A stretch of DNA of 64,000 nt from Caulobacter sp. UNC279MFTsu5.1 (GCF_900114015.1 NZ_FORN01000005.1:1-64000), one strand, 5' to 3'. Shown: positions 51,756-60,553, counted from the first letter of the stretch. Notes: a model not told the origin generated them from the letters alone. Program-made: numbers and translations.

Positions 51756-52388
51756 ATGACCTACGCCGTCAAGGAGATCTTCCTCACCCTGCAGGGCGAG
51801 GGCGGCCAGGCGGGCAAGGCGGCGGTGTTCTGCCGGTTCGCCGGCTGCAACCTGTGGAGCGGCCGCGAGCAGGACCGCCGCAAGGCTGTCTGCACCTTCT
51901 GCGACACCGACTTCGTCGGCACCGACGGCGAGGGCGGCGGCAAGTTCGCCACGGCCGACGCCCTGGCCGACGCGGTCGAGGCGGCCTGGACGGGCGGTCC
52001 CGACGACCGCCTGGTGGTCTGCACCGGCGGCGAGCCGCTGCTGCAGCTGGACGCCGCGGCCATCGACGCCCTGCACGCCCGGGGCTTCATGATCGCGGTG
52101 GAAAGCAACGGCACCGTCGTCGCGCCGGACGGCATCGACTGGATCTGCGTCAGCCCCAAGGCCGACGCGCCGGTCGTCCAGGTCCGGGGCCAGGAGCTGA
52201 AGCTGGTCTATCCGCAGGACAAGGCGCTTCCCGAGCGCTTCGCGAGCCTGGATTTCGAGCGTTTCTACCTGCAGCCGATGGACGGCCCGGACCGCGAGCG
52301 CAACACGCAATTGGCCATCGCCTATTGCCTTTCGCACCCACAATGGCGTTTAAGCGTCCAGACGCACAAATATCTCGGCCTGCCCTGA
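51756..52388 (+). CDS. queE: 7-carboxy-7-deazaguanine synthase
   Basis: This radical SAM enzyme converts 6-carboxytetrahydropterin to 7-carboxy-7-deazaguanine. The 210 residues have the variant cluster motif CRFAGCNLWSGREQDRRKAVCTFCDTDF (start near residue 27), with a long insert between the first Cys group and the CxxC, as in the group of QueE that has a CX14CX2C motif. CTGGEPLL is the GGE motif. The GGGGAGGG site before the ATG belongs to the repeat. Confidence 0.93.
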   Translation: MTYAVKEIFLTLQGEGGQAGKAAVFCRFAGCNLWSGREQDRRKAVCTFCDTDFVGTDGEGGGKFATADALADAVEAAWTGGPDDRLVVCTGGEPLLQLDAAAIDALHARGFMIAVESNGTVVAPDGIDWICVSPKADAPVVQVRGQELKLVYPQDKALPERFASLDFERFYLQPMDGPDRERNTQLAIAYCLSHPQWRLSVQTHKYLGLP

Positions 52389-52462
52389 CGGATAAGGCGC
52401 TCGACCTGGTGACAGGGTCGAGCCGCTAGAGCCTCCCAGGCCTTGTCAAAAGAAGTACCCTG

Positions 52463-52828
52463 ATGAAGCCCGTCTTCGAGATCACGAAGGCCGCGCATTT
52501 CGACGCGGCCCATTACATCGAGCAAGGTCCCGCCGACCATCGCTACCGCAAGCTGCACGGCCACTCGTTCAAGGTCGAGGCCAGCGTGCGCGGGACCATG
52601 CAGGACGCCGGCTGGGTGGCCGACCTCGACAGCCTGGACGGCGCTCTGAAGGCGGTGGCCGCCGAGCTGGACCACGGCCTGCTCAACGACCGCCCCGGCC
52701 TGGAAAGCCCGACCCTGGAGCGCATCTGCCTCTATTTCGCCGAGCGCCTGGCGCCGCAGTTCCCCGGCCTGTCGCGCGTGGTGATCTCGCGCCCGACGAT
52801 CGGCGAAAGCTGCGCGCTGAGCCTGTAG
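52463..52828 (+). CDS. queD: 6-pyruvoyl/6-carboxytetrahydropterin synthase family protein
   Basis: The 121-residue protein has zinc ligands H17 (DAAH) and H32/H34 (LHGHS), and the ending RVVISRPTIGESCALSL. By position it is the QueD of the preQ0 pathway. The usual QueD catalytic motif CxxxHGH is YRKLHGH here, with Tyr28 in place of Cys. The active site is therefore atypical. A repeat of family B follows. Confidence 0.82.
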   Translation: MKPVFEITKAAHFDAAHYIEQGPADHRYRKLHGHSFKVEASVRGTMQDAGWVADLDSLDGALKAVAAELDHGLLNDRPGLESPTLERICLYFAERLAPQFPGLSRVVISRPTIGESCALSL

Positions 52829-52839
52829 GCCTCGCGGGA

Positions 52840-52977
52840 CGCCCCCTCCGTCACGATGCGTATCCGCATCGCGCCACCTCCCCCGCCATGCGGGGGAGGA
52901 GAGTTGGACGCGCCTTCTCCTCCCCCGTGCAACGGGGGAGGTGGCGCGCGGCGCAGCCGCGTGACGGAGGGGGCGTC
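52840..52977. repeat. Family B repeat
   Basis: GACGCCCCCTCCGTCACG at the left and CGTGACGGAGGGGGCGTC at the right form exact long arms. Inner CTCCCCCG...CGGGGGAG hairpins lie between them. It separates queD from the YCII-like gene. Confidence 0.8.
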
Positions 52978-53061
52978 TGGGCGTCCGAAAAACACCGGTC
53001 TTCCTTCCCGCGCGGACCTGTCCTATCCCTACGCCGCCGATGACGCCGGGGAAGGCCGCCG

Positions 53062-53433
53062 ATGCTCTACATGCTGCTGTGCTACAACAACGAGACCGAG
53101 GTCATGGGCTGGACCCAGGAACAGGACGACGCCGTCATGGGGCGGCTGTCGGTCGTCCATGACCGGCTGATCGCCGAGGGCAAGATGGGGCCGTCGGGAC
53201 GCCTGACCGGCACGTCCTCGGCCAAGACCCTGGTCAAGACCGAGGCCCCCTTCGTGGTCGACGGCCCGTTCGCCGAGACCAAGGAGCAGTTCCTGGGCTT
53301 CTACGTGCTGGACGTCGCCGACATGGACGAGGCCCTGGCCGTCGCCCGCGAGCTGGGCGTGGCCAATCCCGGCGGCGCCTACGAGGTGCGGCCGATGCGG
53401 CTGTACCTGCCGGGGGCGATCGCGGCGGAGTAG
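53062..53433 (+). CDS. YCII-related (DGPF) protein
   Basis: The 123-residue protein has YMLLCYNNE at the start, the FVVDGPFAETKEQFLGFYVLDV motif and EVRPM. This is the YCII/DGPF family of ferredoxin-like proteins, often near ECF sigma factors of the SigI/RpoE type, though none is present here. Function unknown, perhaps a small enzyme. Confidence 0.88.
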   Translation: MLYMLLCYNNETEVMGWTQEQDDAVMGRLSVVHDRLIAEGKMGPSGRLTGTSSAKTLVKTEAPFVVDGPFAETKEQFLGFYVLDVADMDEALAVARELGVANPGGAYEVRPMRLYLPGAIAAE

Positions 53434-53446
53434 GGTCCTGAAAGTC

Positions 53447-53872
53447 ATGGCCATGCGCCACATCACCTTCGCCGCCCTCGTCAGCCTGAGCCTGGCCGCC
53501 GCGCCCGCCCTGGCCGGCGCCGAGACCTGGCGGTGCTCGGCGACCAAGGGCCCGGTGACCCACGTCCTGTCGGCGACGGTCGAGGGCGAGCGGGTGACCG
53601 GCTTCGACTATCTGGCCATGACCAAGGGCGCGTCGGACGTCACCAGCTGCAGCCTGGCGCCCGAGGGCGAGCCGGCGGCCGGCCCGGATGGGGTCACGAC
53701 CTTCCCGCTGACCGACGACGACGTCGCCGTGGCCCGCAAACGCGGCGACACCATCGTCTTCGACTTCACGCAGACCCGGCTGAGCCACTATTGCGGCCAG
53801 TCCTCGACCATCGCCGCCACCCTGACGCTGAAGGCCGGCGCCAAGCGCTGCCTGGCGGTGAAGAACCAGTAG
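53447..53872 (+). CDS. Small secreted protein
   Basis: The 141-residue protein has a signal peptide (cleavage near LAGA, residue 25). The mature part has a beta-rich core with four Cys (WRCS, TSCS, HYCG, KRCL), which can form two disulfides. No family is recognised. It lies 13 bases after the YCII-like gene, probably in one transcript. Confidence 0.65.
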   Translation: MAMRHITFAALVSLSLAAAPALAGAETWRCSATKGPVTHVLSATVEGERVTGFDYLAMTKGASDVTSCSLAPEGEPAAGPDGVTTFPLTDDDVAVARKRGDTIVFDFTQTRLSHYCGQSSTIAATLTLKAGAKRCLAVKNQ

Positions 53873-53925
53873 CGCCCCGCCGTCCCGAATGGCCGCGGGC
53901 CACGTCGGATGCTAGGCGAGGGCCA

Positions 53926-54562
53926 TGAGCCGAGCCGAACACATCGCCAATCTGCCGCCTCACGTCGTGGCGGACGTGACCATGTACGCTCGGGGCGATG
54001 GGGGCTGCCAGGGCCCAGGCGCGCCGGGTGGGCTTGCCCGTGCATGACGTCGAAGGCGGAGCCCCTGGAGGGCTACACTGGGATCCCTCAGCTGGGCGTC
54101 GCGTCGCTCGCGGCCGGCGACGAGCGACGGCTTGGGTTCGTGTTCCCAGCTGACGGCGGCGCGGAAGCGATCCGCGAGGCGGGCGTCTTCTATCTCTGGG
54201 ACGGCGGCTTCATCGGCGAGGCCCATGTCGTGGGCGGTGGCGCGCTTCAGCTTTCCGAAGCTTTCGAGGCGGCCCAGACCGGGCGCGGCTGCCGAGTTCC
54301 CAACGCAGGTCAGCTGGCGCGCCTGGCCGAGTTCGCCGCTCCGCGGGGCATGGTGATTTCGAACGTCGAGGTGTTCGAGCTGGGCGGCGAGTTCGAACTG
54401 CCGCGGGTGGACATCAGCATCTATGGCTGGGGGCCGGAAGAGCGCGATCTGCCCTCGGCGGCGCGCGCCGCGATCGGGAAGCGCCGCCTGGCCGAGCTGA
54501 TGGAGGACCTCGCGGGGGAAACCTGCCAATTCGTGTTCCTGGCTTGGCTGGACGAGGCCTGA
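53926..54562 (+). pseudogene. EF-Tu-domain-3-like protein with frameshift at a G-run
   Basis: The first frame starts MSRAEHIANLPPHVVADVTMYARGDGG. It then needs one base more at the GGGGG run at 54000-54004 to continue as LPGPRRAGWACPCMTSKAEPLEGYTGIPQLG to the stop at 54562. Restored, it is about 212 residues. The pattern DVTMYxxxxGG, LAAGDERRLGFVF and AGVFYLWDGGFIGEAHVV resembles the EF-Tu C-terminal barrel family. Without repair, only a shorter form from the ATG at 54044 can be made. This may be a true mutation, slippage or a sequencing error. Confidence 0.65.
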
Positions 54563-54572
54563 GGCGAGACGC

Positions 54573-54613
54573 CTGGAGCGCCGGCCTGATGCAGTCAGGT
54601 CGGAAAACGCTTT
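54573..54613. repeat. Family E repeat (GAGCGCCGGTCTGATGCAATCAGG type)
   Basis: GAGCGCCGGCCTGATGCAGTCAGGTCGG is followed by AAAACGCT. The same unit is at 58901-58939. The CTGATGCAATCAG core is an inverted repeat. It lies at the 3' end of the small lipoprotein gene. Confidence 0.7.
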
Positions 54614-54857
54614 AGCCGTCCCGCTGCTGTTTCTTCCATTCCTTGAACTCGCGCTCTTCGCGGTCCTTCTTGCTTTCGCCGGGGATCACCGCCTTGCCGG
54701 CCCCGACCACGACCTTGCCGGTGGTTCCGACCACGGCCGCGCCCGCCCCGACCACCGCGCCGCCGGCGGCGACGGCCAGGCAGCCCTGGCTCATGGCGGC
54801 CACGGCCAGCAGGGCCAGGACGAGGGGAAGGCGACGCGGGGACATGTGACGCGACAT
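54612..54857 (-). CDS. Small lipoprotein with Gly/Val-rich segment
   Basis: The 81-residue protein has a lipobox AMSQGC (Cys near residue 26) after a hydrophobic signal. The mature part has a repeated glycine-zipper-like AAGGAVVGAGAAVVGTTGKVVVGAGKAV and a charged tail. This matches the NF038104-type lipoprotein pattern. It is likely in the outer membrane. The ATG at 54857 or at 54845 (MSPRR) may be used. Confidence 0.75.
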   Translation of the reverse strand: MSRHMSPRRLPLVLALLAVAAMSQGCLAVAAGGAVVGAGAAVVGTTGKVVVGAGKAVIPGESKKDREEREFKEWKKQQRDG

Positions 54858-55034
54858 TGGGGCAAGCTCACTGAGGTCGGGGTCTGGGTTCTAGCCCGGG
54901 CCGCGGCCAGGGTCGCCGCGTCCGATGGCCGCTGTGTGGCGCTGAGGGATCATCGATGGCCAAGTTCTCGAAAGTGGTTATCACTGCAAAGGTCATCAAA
55001 AGACATGGCGCGAGGCCGTCGAGACGGGGGTGAC

Positions 55035-55694
55035 ATGCGGGCGCTGGCTTTCATGATCGTCGTTCTGGCCTGTCTCGCCGGCTCGCCCAGCTTGGCGAGG
55101 GACGGCTGGGCGCGCGCCAATCCGCTCTATCAGCCGACAGGCCCGCGGCAGGAGCGCGCCCTGGATCGCGCGCGAGCCCTGGTGGCGCGGCGGGACTATC
55201 CAGCGGCCATCGCGGCGTTCGACGAGGTGATCGCCCTGCAGCCGCAGTTCGCCAGGGCGATCGCCGAGCGGGCCTTCGCGCGCGAGGCGGCCGGCGATCT
55301 GGCCGGGGCGACCAGCGATCACGACGCGGTCCTGCGCCTGACGCCCGATAGCGCGAACGCCTGGAGCCATGCAGGGTGGATCCGCGCCCTGCGGGGCGTG
55401 GAGCTGGATCAGGCCCTGGCCTGCAGCGACAAGGCGGTGGGACTGGAGCCGACCATCGATCCGCTGGACACGCGGGGGTTCGTCCACTTCCGGCGCGGCG
55501 AGTTCGAGCTTGCGCTCGCCGACTATGACGCGGCTTTGCGCCTCGCGCCGCGATCGGCGACCACGCTCTATATACGCGGTCTGGTGAAGCGGCGATTGGG
55601 CGACCCGACGGCCGGCGCCGCCGACATCGAGAGGGCTCTGAAGCTGGATCCGCGCATCGGCGAGGTCTGGAAACGGCGGGGCGTCGAGGCTTAG
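55035..55694 (+). CDS. Secreted TPR protein
   Basis: The 219-residue form starts MRALAFMIVVLACLAGSPSLA, a clear signal peptide. Four TPR units follow: ALVARRDYPAAIAAFDEVIALQP, AFAREAAGDLAGATSDHDAVLRLTP, HFRRGEFELALADYDAALRLAP and GDPTAGAADIERALKLDP. It would bind other proteins in the periplasm. The partner is not known. The frame is open upstream to 54846 without homologous content. Confidence 0.8.
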   Translation: MRALAFMIVVLACLAGSPSLARDGWARANPLYQPTGPRQERALDRARALVARRDYPAAIAAFDEVIALQPQFARAIAERAFAREAAGDLAGATSDHDAVLRLTPDSANAWSHAGWIRALRGVELDQALACSDKAVGLEPTIDPLDTRGFVHFRRGEFELALADYDAALRLAPRSATTLYIRGLVKRRLGDPTAGAADIERALKLDPRIGEVWKRRGVEA

Positions 55695-55821
55695 GCGGAT
55701 CGACCTTCCCAAGCCGTCATCTTGGGCTCATTGAGCGACGCCGCCGAATGTCGATCCATCCCCGGTCGTTCGCGCGTCTCGCCGGCCCGCGCCGTCCGAC
55801 GAGGGGCGTGTCGCGAGCCGC

Positions 55822-56328
55822 TCAGTACATCGCCTCCTCCACCCCCGGGTCCCCCTGGCGGCGCCAGGGGCCGGTGAAGGCGGGGTCCGGCCGGCGGCGG
55901 CGGTCGGGGCCGAAATAGCCGGCGCAGCGGATGAACGGGCGCGGGTGCTCGATCAGCAGGTTGATGCGGTGGATCACGCCGCGCGCCGTCACCGGCTTGG
56001 CCAGGAACTCGTTGACCCCGGCGTCGCGGGCCTCGGCCACCCGCCGCATTGTCGAATGGCCGGTGATCATGATCACCGGGGCGAACGGGGCGGGGCTGTC
56101 GGGCGAATTGCGCAGCAGGTTGACGAAGTCGATGCCGTCCAGCGGACCCATGGTCAGGTCGGTCATGACCAGGTCCATCTCGATTTCGCGCATCATCCGC
56201 AGCGCCTCGGCGCCGTCCACAGCCTCGTAGATCCGCCGCACGCCCAGCGCCCGCAGGATCTCGGTCAGCAGCAAGCGCATGTGCTGATTGTCGTCGACCA
56301 GCAGGATCTTCAAAAGATCGAAGCGCAC
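55822..56328 (-). CDS. Single-domain response regulator with C-terminal tail
   Basis: The 168-residue protein has the receiver motifs LLVDDNQHMRLLLTEIL, the phospho-Asp in LVMTDLTMGPLDG, MITGHS and FLAKPVTARGV. About 40 residues of basic/aromatic tail follow (FGPDRRRRPDPAF). No output domain is seen, so it acts by protein contact. The GTG at 56328 behind GGGGG is chosen. It resembles CheY-like proteins of Caulobacter that end in PDRR. Confidence 0.88.
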   Translation of the reverse strand: MRFDLLKILLVDDNQHMRLLLTEILRALGVRRIYEAVDGAEALRMMREIEMDLVMTDLTMGPLDGIDFVNLLRNSPDSPAPFAPVIMITGHSTMRRVAEARDAGVNEFLAKPVTARGVIHRINLLIEHPRPFIRCAGYFGPDRRRRPDPAFTGPWRRQGDPGVEEAMY

Positions 56329-56626
56329 AGGCCCCCGGCTCGTTCGCGATCCACGGCCTCGTTCAGCGCGCCGGTCGCCGGGGAGGTTAGGGCGCCGACG
56401 CGGGCGGTCAATCGGCAATCGTCGAAAAGCCCAATGTTTTCAGTCTTAAGTCAGATTTCGACATAGGGCGGGACGGGCTTTCGCGCGCTCCGCCTCATGT
56501 CTTCATTCTGGTCCGACCCAGACTATCCTTAACGCCGGTGGCGCTTGGTCACCTTTTGTCAACGAAAAACTTAGGAACGAGACTGGCCGTCCGAGAGTTG
56601 ATGCGCCGAAGGGATATGGATTTCAA

Positions 56627-56839
56627 ATGGTCTCCCGCGACGAACTCATCAAGCGCGAAGCTCTCGAGCTCTGGAACCAGATGCATGCCGAGCCTCCGCC
56701 CGAGGTCGGCGGTCGGGAGTTGCTTGAGATCATCTGTCGAAGCCTGCACATCCAGGACTACGACCGCGTCCGCTCGCCGTTCCTGCGCCCCACGATGATC
56801 CTGCGGCCCGAGGACTGGCCGGAGGCGCGGAAGGGGTAG
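56627..56839 (+). CDS. Small hypothetical protein
   Basis: The 70-residue protein is helical and charged: VSRDELIKREALELWNQMHAEPPPEVGGRELLEIICRSL. The composition and codon use look coding. No family is recognised. It stands alone between the response regulator gene and a family A repeat. Confidence 0.6.
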   Translation: MVSRDELIKREALELWNQMHAEPPPEVGGRELLEIICRSLHIQDYDRVRSPFLRPTMILRPEDWPEARKG

Positions 56840-56886
56840 GGGGAAGCGCCCTCTCTCGGGGGAGGCGCATGGGTTCACTGCAAAAG

Positions 56887-57001
56887 CTGTCATCCCGAAC
56901 AAGCCCGGCGAAAGCCGGGCGTAGATCCGGGACCGCCGGAAGCGCATGCGTTCACGCGTCGGTCCCGGATCTTCGCGCTGCGCGCTTGTCCGGGATGACA
57001 G
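56887..57001. repeat. Family A palindromic repeat
   Basis: GCTGTCATCCCGAACAAGCC at the left and GTCCGGGATGACAG at the right. The inner pair is of the GATCCGGGACCG subtype. Confidence 0.8.
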
Positions 57002-57043
57002 TCGTATTTGAGGTCTATGCGATGGCGCCGCAGCGGGTGGGTC

Positions 57044-58165
57044 TTATCGCCGTCCGCTCATGCCCGGAACGAACACCCCGCCGCCGGTCTGGGCGCGGTG
57101 GCGCAGGAAGGCGTCGGCCAGGACGCAGGCGGTCATGGCCTCGACCACCGGCACGCCGCGGATGCCCACGCACGGGTCGTGGCGGCCCTTGGTGCGCAGG
57201 TCGACCTCCTGGCCGGCCTCGTTGACGCTCTGGCGCAAGGTCAGGATCGACGAGGTCGGCTTGAAGGCCACGCGGGCCACCACCGGCTGGCCGGTCGACA
57301 GGCCGCCCAGCACGCCGCCGGCGTGGTTGCTGAGGAACACCGGGCCGTCGGGACCCATCCGCATCTGGTCGGCGTTGTCCTCGCCCGACAGGGCGGCGCT
57401 GGCGAAGCCCTCGCCGATCTCCACGCCCTTGGCGGCGTTGATCGACATCAGGGCCGCGGCCAGCTCGGCGTCCAGCTTGCCGTACAGCGGCGCGCCCCAG
57501 CCGGCCGGCACGCCCGCGGCCTCGACCTCGACGACGGCGCCGGTCGAGGAGCCGGCCTTGCGAACCTTCTCCAGGTGCTCTTCCCACACGGGGATGATCG
57601 CGGCGTCCGGCGACCAGTAGGGGTTCTGCTCGACCTGGTCCCAGTCCCAGTTCGCGCGGTCGATGGCGTGCGGGCCGATCTGGACCAGGGCCGCGCGCAC
57701 CGTGACGCCGGGAATGACCAGCCGGGCGATGGCGCCGGCCGCCACCCGCGCGGCGGTCTCGCGCGCCGAGCTGCGCCCGCCGCCCCGATAGTCGCGCACC
57801 CCGTACTTGGCGAAATAGGGATAGTCGGCGTGGCCCGGCCGGAAGGCCTGGGCGATCTCGCCATAGTCCTTGGAGCGCTGGTCGGTGTTCTCGATCATCA
57901 GGCTGATCGGCGTGCCGGTGGTGCGCTGGCCGTCCGTGCGCTCGTCCTCGAACACCCCCGACAGGATGCGCACGGCGTCCGGCTCCTGGCGCTGGGTGAC
58001 GAACTTGCCCTGGCCGGGGCGGCGCTTGTCGAGGAAGGCCTGGATCTGCTCGGCGGTGAGGGCGACGCCCGGCGGGACCCCGTCGACCACGCAGCCCAGG
58101 GCCGGGCCGTGGCTTTCGCCCCAGGTGGTGACGCGGAACAGGTGGCCGAAGGTGTTGTGCGACAT
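57044..58165 (-). CDS. aroC: Chorismate synthase
   Basis: AroC makes chorismate from EPSP using reduced FMN. The 373 residues show the three signatures: [18 protein letters not shown] (near 15-32), the middle [18 protein letters not shown] and the C-terminal [17 protein letters not shown]. The ATG at 58165 starts the family N-terminus MSHNTFG. The upstream 220 bases are AT-rich and shared with a divergent gene. Confidence 0.96.
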   Translation of the reverse strand: MSHNTFGHLFRVTTWGESHGPALGCVVDGVPPGVALTAEQIQAFLDKRRPGQGKFVTQRQEPDAVRILSGVFEDERTDGQRTTGTPISLMIENTDQRSKDYGEIAQAFRPGHADYPYFAKYGVRDYRGGGRSSARETAARVAAGAIARLVIPGVTVRAALVQIGPHAIDRANWDWDQVEQNPYWSPDAAIIPVWEEHLEKVRKAGSSTGAVVEVEAAGVPAGWGAPLYGKLDAELAAALMSINAAKGVEIGEGFASAALSGEDNADQMRMGPDGPVFLSNHAGGVLGGLSTGQPVVARVAFKPTSSILTLRQSVNEAGQEVDLRTKGRHDPCVGIRGVPVVEAMTACVLADAFLRHRAQTGGGVFVPGMSGRR

Positions 58166-58290
58166 GCGGGCGGTGTAGCGGAAAGCGCGGGAGGGGGCAA
58201 AGCCCGGCGGGACGTTCTTCCGCGGTGGTTCCGGGCGGCCCTCCTGGGTCAAATACACTTTATAGTAGTAGTATAGAAAAAGCACCCAAG

Positions 58291-58349
58291 AGTTGCTTTA
58301 TATGCAACTTCAAGCTAATGTCCATAACGCAAACACCTAAAGTGGTGTT
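58291..58349. promoter_or_regulatory. Two short inverted repeats in the AT-rich divergent gap
   Basis: AGTTGC/GCAACT (58291-58309) and AACACC/GGTGTT (58332-58349) lie between aroC and the unknown protein gene. The stretch 58250-58340 is much richer in A and T than the rest of the window and may hold the promoters. Confidence 0.4.
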
Positions 58350-58385
58350 CCGGCGATTGGCCGGACAAAACAGGGAGTAAGCGAA

Positions 58386-58838
58386 ATGACCACCGGCACA
58401 GCGAATTTCAACGGCGATTGCGGCGAGTGCACCAGCGGCTACTACACCGCCACCTCCTCCGGCGGGATGCAGCCCAACCAGTCGGCCACCGTCAACGGCA
58501 ATTCCCCGCAGAACTGCGTCGTGGCCAATGACGGCGGCACGGTCTACCAGATCGAGCTCCAGTCCATCGCCGGCCTCTACAACTACCAGGTGCGCGTGGA
58601 CGCCCAGGGCCCCAAGGGCATCGGCAGCGGCTCGATGTACCTGGCCTTCCAGGACCAGACCGGCGACGTCTACTATCTGAGCATCTATTCCTCGACCCGC
58701 GAATGGCACGAGGTGTCGTACAACAGCAGTCAGCCCAACATCGTGGCGATCTACTGGAGCGACTATTCGTTCACGGTGAACCAGAGCGACGCGGCCAAGG
58801 CCAAGCCCGCCTACAAGGTGCTGAGCCCGGTCGGCTAG
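58386..58838 (+). CDS. Unknown beta-rich protein without signal peptide
   Basis: The 150-residue protein is rich in Gly, Ser, Thr, Asn, Gln and Tyr and has no signal peptide or membrane helix. Alternating patterns such as MYLAFQDQTGDVYYLSIYSS and IVAIYWSDYSFTVNQ point to a beta-sandwich. Two Cys occur in GDCGEC and one in QNCV. It recalls small cytosolic lectin- or aegerolysin-like beta proteins, but no motif fixes this. A GGGAG site precedes the ATG. Confidence 0.65.
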   Translation: MTTGTANFNGDCGECTSGYYTATSSGGMQPNQSATVNGNSPQNCVVANDGGTVYQIELQSIAGLYNYQVRVDAQGPKGIGSGSMYLAFQDQTGDVYYLSIYSSTREWHEVSYNSSQPNIVAIYWSDYSFTVNQSDAAKAKPAYKVLSPVG

Positions 58839-58939
58839 AGCATTTTCGAGCGAAGCCGACACCGGTTCGCGTGAAGAAAATGCGCCAGACAAAGATCTAG
58901 AGCGCCGGTCTGATGCAATCAGGTCGGGAAACGCTCTAG
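58839..58939. repeat. Family E double repeat
   Basis: TAGAGCATTTTCGAGCGAAG...GCGTGAAGAAAATGCG is followed by TCTAGAGCGCCGGTCTGATGCAATCAGG...AAACGCTCTAG. The first half is the alphaproteobacterial AGAGCATTTTC repeat. It directly follows the stop of the beta-rich protein gene. Confidence 0.75.
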
Positions 58940-59282
58940 ATCGGCCCGGCCAAGGTCGGGGGCATGCCGAGGGGCGTGCTCCCGAGCCCGGAGGTGAAGA
59001 CCCTCAGTCGCTTCGCGACAGCTCCCCCGGAGGGGGAGCATCCGCCGTTCAGCGAGGTCTGGCGGCCGACCGCCGGATGGCGATACCGTGGCCTTGATGA
59101 TTAATCGGGCAAAGATTGCCGTGAAACCCAGCTTTTCGCGCCGCAACATGCCGCGAAACCGACCGGAAGGCGCGACGGATTGTCCGCCCCCCATTTTGAA
59201 AGCTGACGCCGGTGTCATTCTCGCCTCTCAGGCGTGATTCGGCTGTTCCGGGTCTCGCCGTCGGTTTTCGGGGAAAACCTTC

Positions 59283-60383
59283 ATGGCAGGACCTTCGGTG
59301 GGCGAAGACGCCAGTCTCCGCCCAGAGCGCATCCTGGAGCTCAGCGAGCGCCTCAGCGCCGTGGCCGGCGAGAAGATCGGCGAGATCGCCTATGTCAACC
59401 GCTCGGCCAAGATGCTGGCGATCAACGCCCTGATCGTCGCCGCCCGGGCCGGCGAGGCGGGGCGCGGCTTCGCGATCGTCGCCGAGGAGTTCAAGACCAT
59501 CTCCACCCAGATCGACACGGTGGCCGCCGCCCTGGAGAGCCAGGTGCGCGCCGACCTCGACGAGCTGACGGCGATCGGCGGGGCGATCCTGTCCCACCTG
59601 CGCGGCCAGCGCCTGGTCGACCTGGCGCTGAACGCCATCGAGATCATCGACCGCAACCTCTATGAGCGCACCTGCGACGTGCGCTGGTGGGCCACCGACA
59701 GCGCCGTGGTCGACTGCGTGGCGGCCCCCTCGCGCGAGGCCTGCGCCCACGCCAGCCAGCGGCTGAAGGTGATCCTCGACGCCTACACCGTCTATCTGGA
59801 CCTGTGGATCGCCGATCCGTCGGGCCGGGTGATCGCCAGCGGCCGCCCCGATCGCTATCCGGCCGCCCGCAACGCCTCGGTGGCCGACGCCCCGTGGTTC
59901 CGCGACGCCCTGCGCACCAAGTCCGGCGATGACTTCACCGTCTGCGACATCGAGCGGGTCAAGGCCCTGAACGACGCCCCGGTCGCCACCTACGCCACGG
60001 CCATCCGCGAGGGCGGCCAGGCCAACGGCAAGGTGCTGGGCGTGCTGGGCGTGCATTTCGACTGGAAGCCCCAGGCCCAGGCGGTGGTCGACGGCGTGCG
60101 CCTGACCGACGAGGAGCGCGCCCGCTCGCGCGTGCTGCTGCTGGACCAGAACCACCGGGTGCTGGCCAGTTCGGACGGCAAGGGCGTGCTGGAGGAGACC
60201 TTCAAGCTCGACACCTCGGGCGGCGACATGGCCAGCTACGCCGACGGCGCCCGCACCATCGGCTACGCCCTGACCCCCGGCTACGAGACCTATGCCGGCC
60301 TGGGCTGGTACGGCTGCCTGGTCCAGACCGCGGAGGCGGAAAAGCCGGCCTCGACGTTTCGCCCCGGGGTGAGGGCGGCCTGA
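59283..60383 (+). CDS. Soluble chemoreceptor-like protein with C-terminal Cache domain
   Basis: The 366-residue protein has no membrane helix. Residues 18-75 form the tip of an MCP signalling hairpin (NRSAKMLAINALIVAARAGEAGRGFAIVAEEFKTI). A Cache-like sensor follows (about 125-350: LDLWIADPSGRVIASGRPDRYP, DAPWFRDAL, GVLGVHFDW, RVLLLDQNHRVLASS). The order, signal first and sensor second, is opposite to common receptors, and the Cache domain would be in the cytoplasm. Confidence 0.82.
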   Translation: MAGPSVGEDASLRPERILELSERLSAVAGEKIGEIAYVNRSAKMLAINALIVAARAGEAGRGFAIVAEEFKTISTQIDTVAAALESQVRADLDELTAIGGAILSHLRGQRLVDLALNAIEIIDRNLYERTCDVRWWATDSAVVDCVAAPSREACAHASQRLKVILDAYTVYLDLWIADPSGRVIASGRPDRYPAARNASVADAPWFRDALRTKSGDDFTVCDIERVKALNDAPVATYATAIREGGQANGKVLGVLGVHFDWKPQAQAVVDGVRLTDEERARSRVLLLDQNHRVLASSDGKGVLEETFKLDTSGGDMASYADGARTIGYALTPGYETYAGLGWYGCLVQTAEAEKPASTFRPGVRAA

Positions 60384-60387
60384 AAAA

Positions 60388-60553
60388 CCCTCTCCCATGG
60401 GGAGAGGGAGGGGCCCAAGCGAAGCTTGGGAGGGTGAGGGGGTAAGACGTCGACCGGCGTGCCGGCAGGGCGCTCTGCGAAAACGGCGAGGGTGTAATCC
60501 CTCACCCTCCCACCGCTGCGCGGCGGGTCCCTCCCTCTCCCCCGGGAGAGGGT
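60388..60553. repeat. Family D repeat pair (CCCTCTCCC type)
   Basis: CCCTCTCCCATGGGGAGAGGGAGGG at the left and CCCTCCCTCTCCCCCGGGAGAGGG at the right are hairpins and inverse copies; GGGAGGGTGAGGG and CCCTCACCCTCCC are further arms. It separates two convergent genes. Confidence 0.75.
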
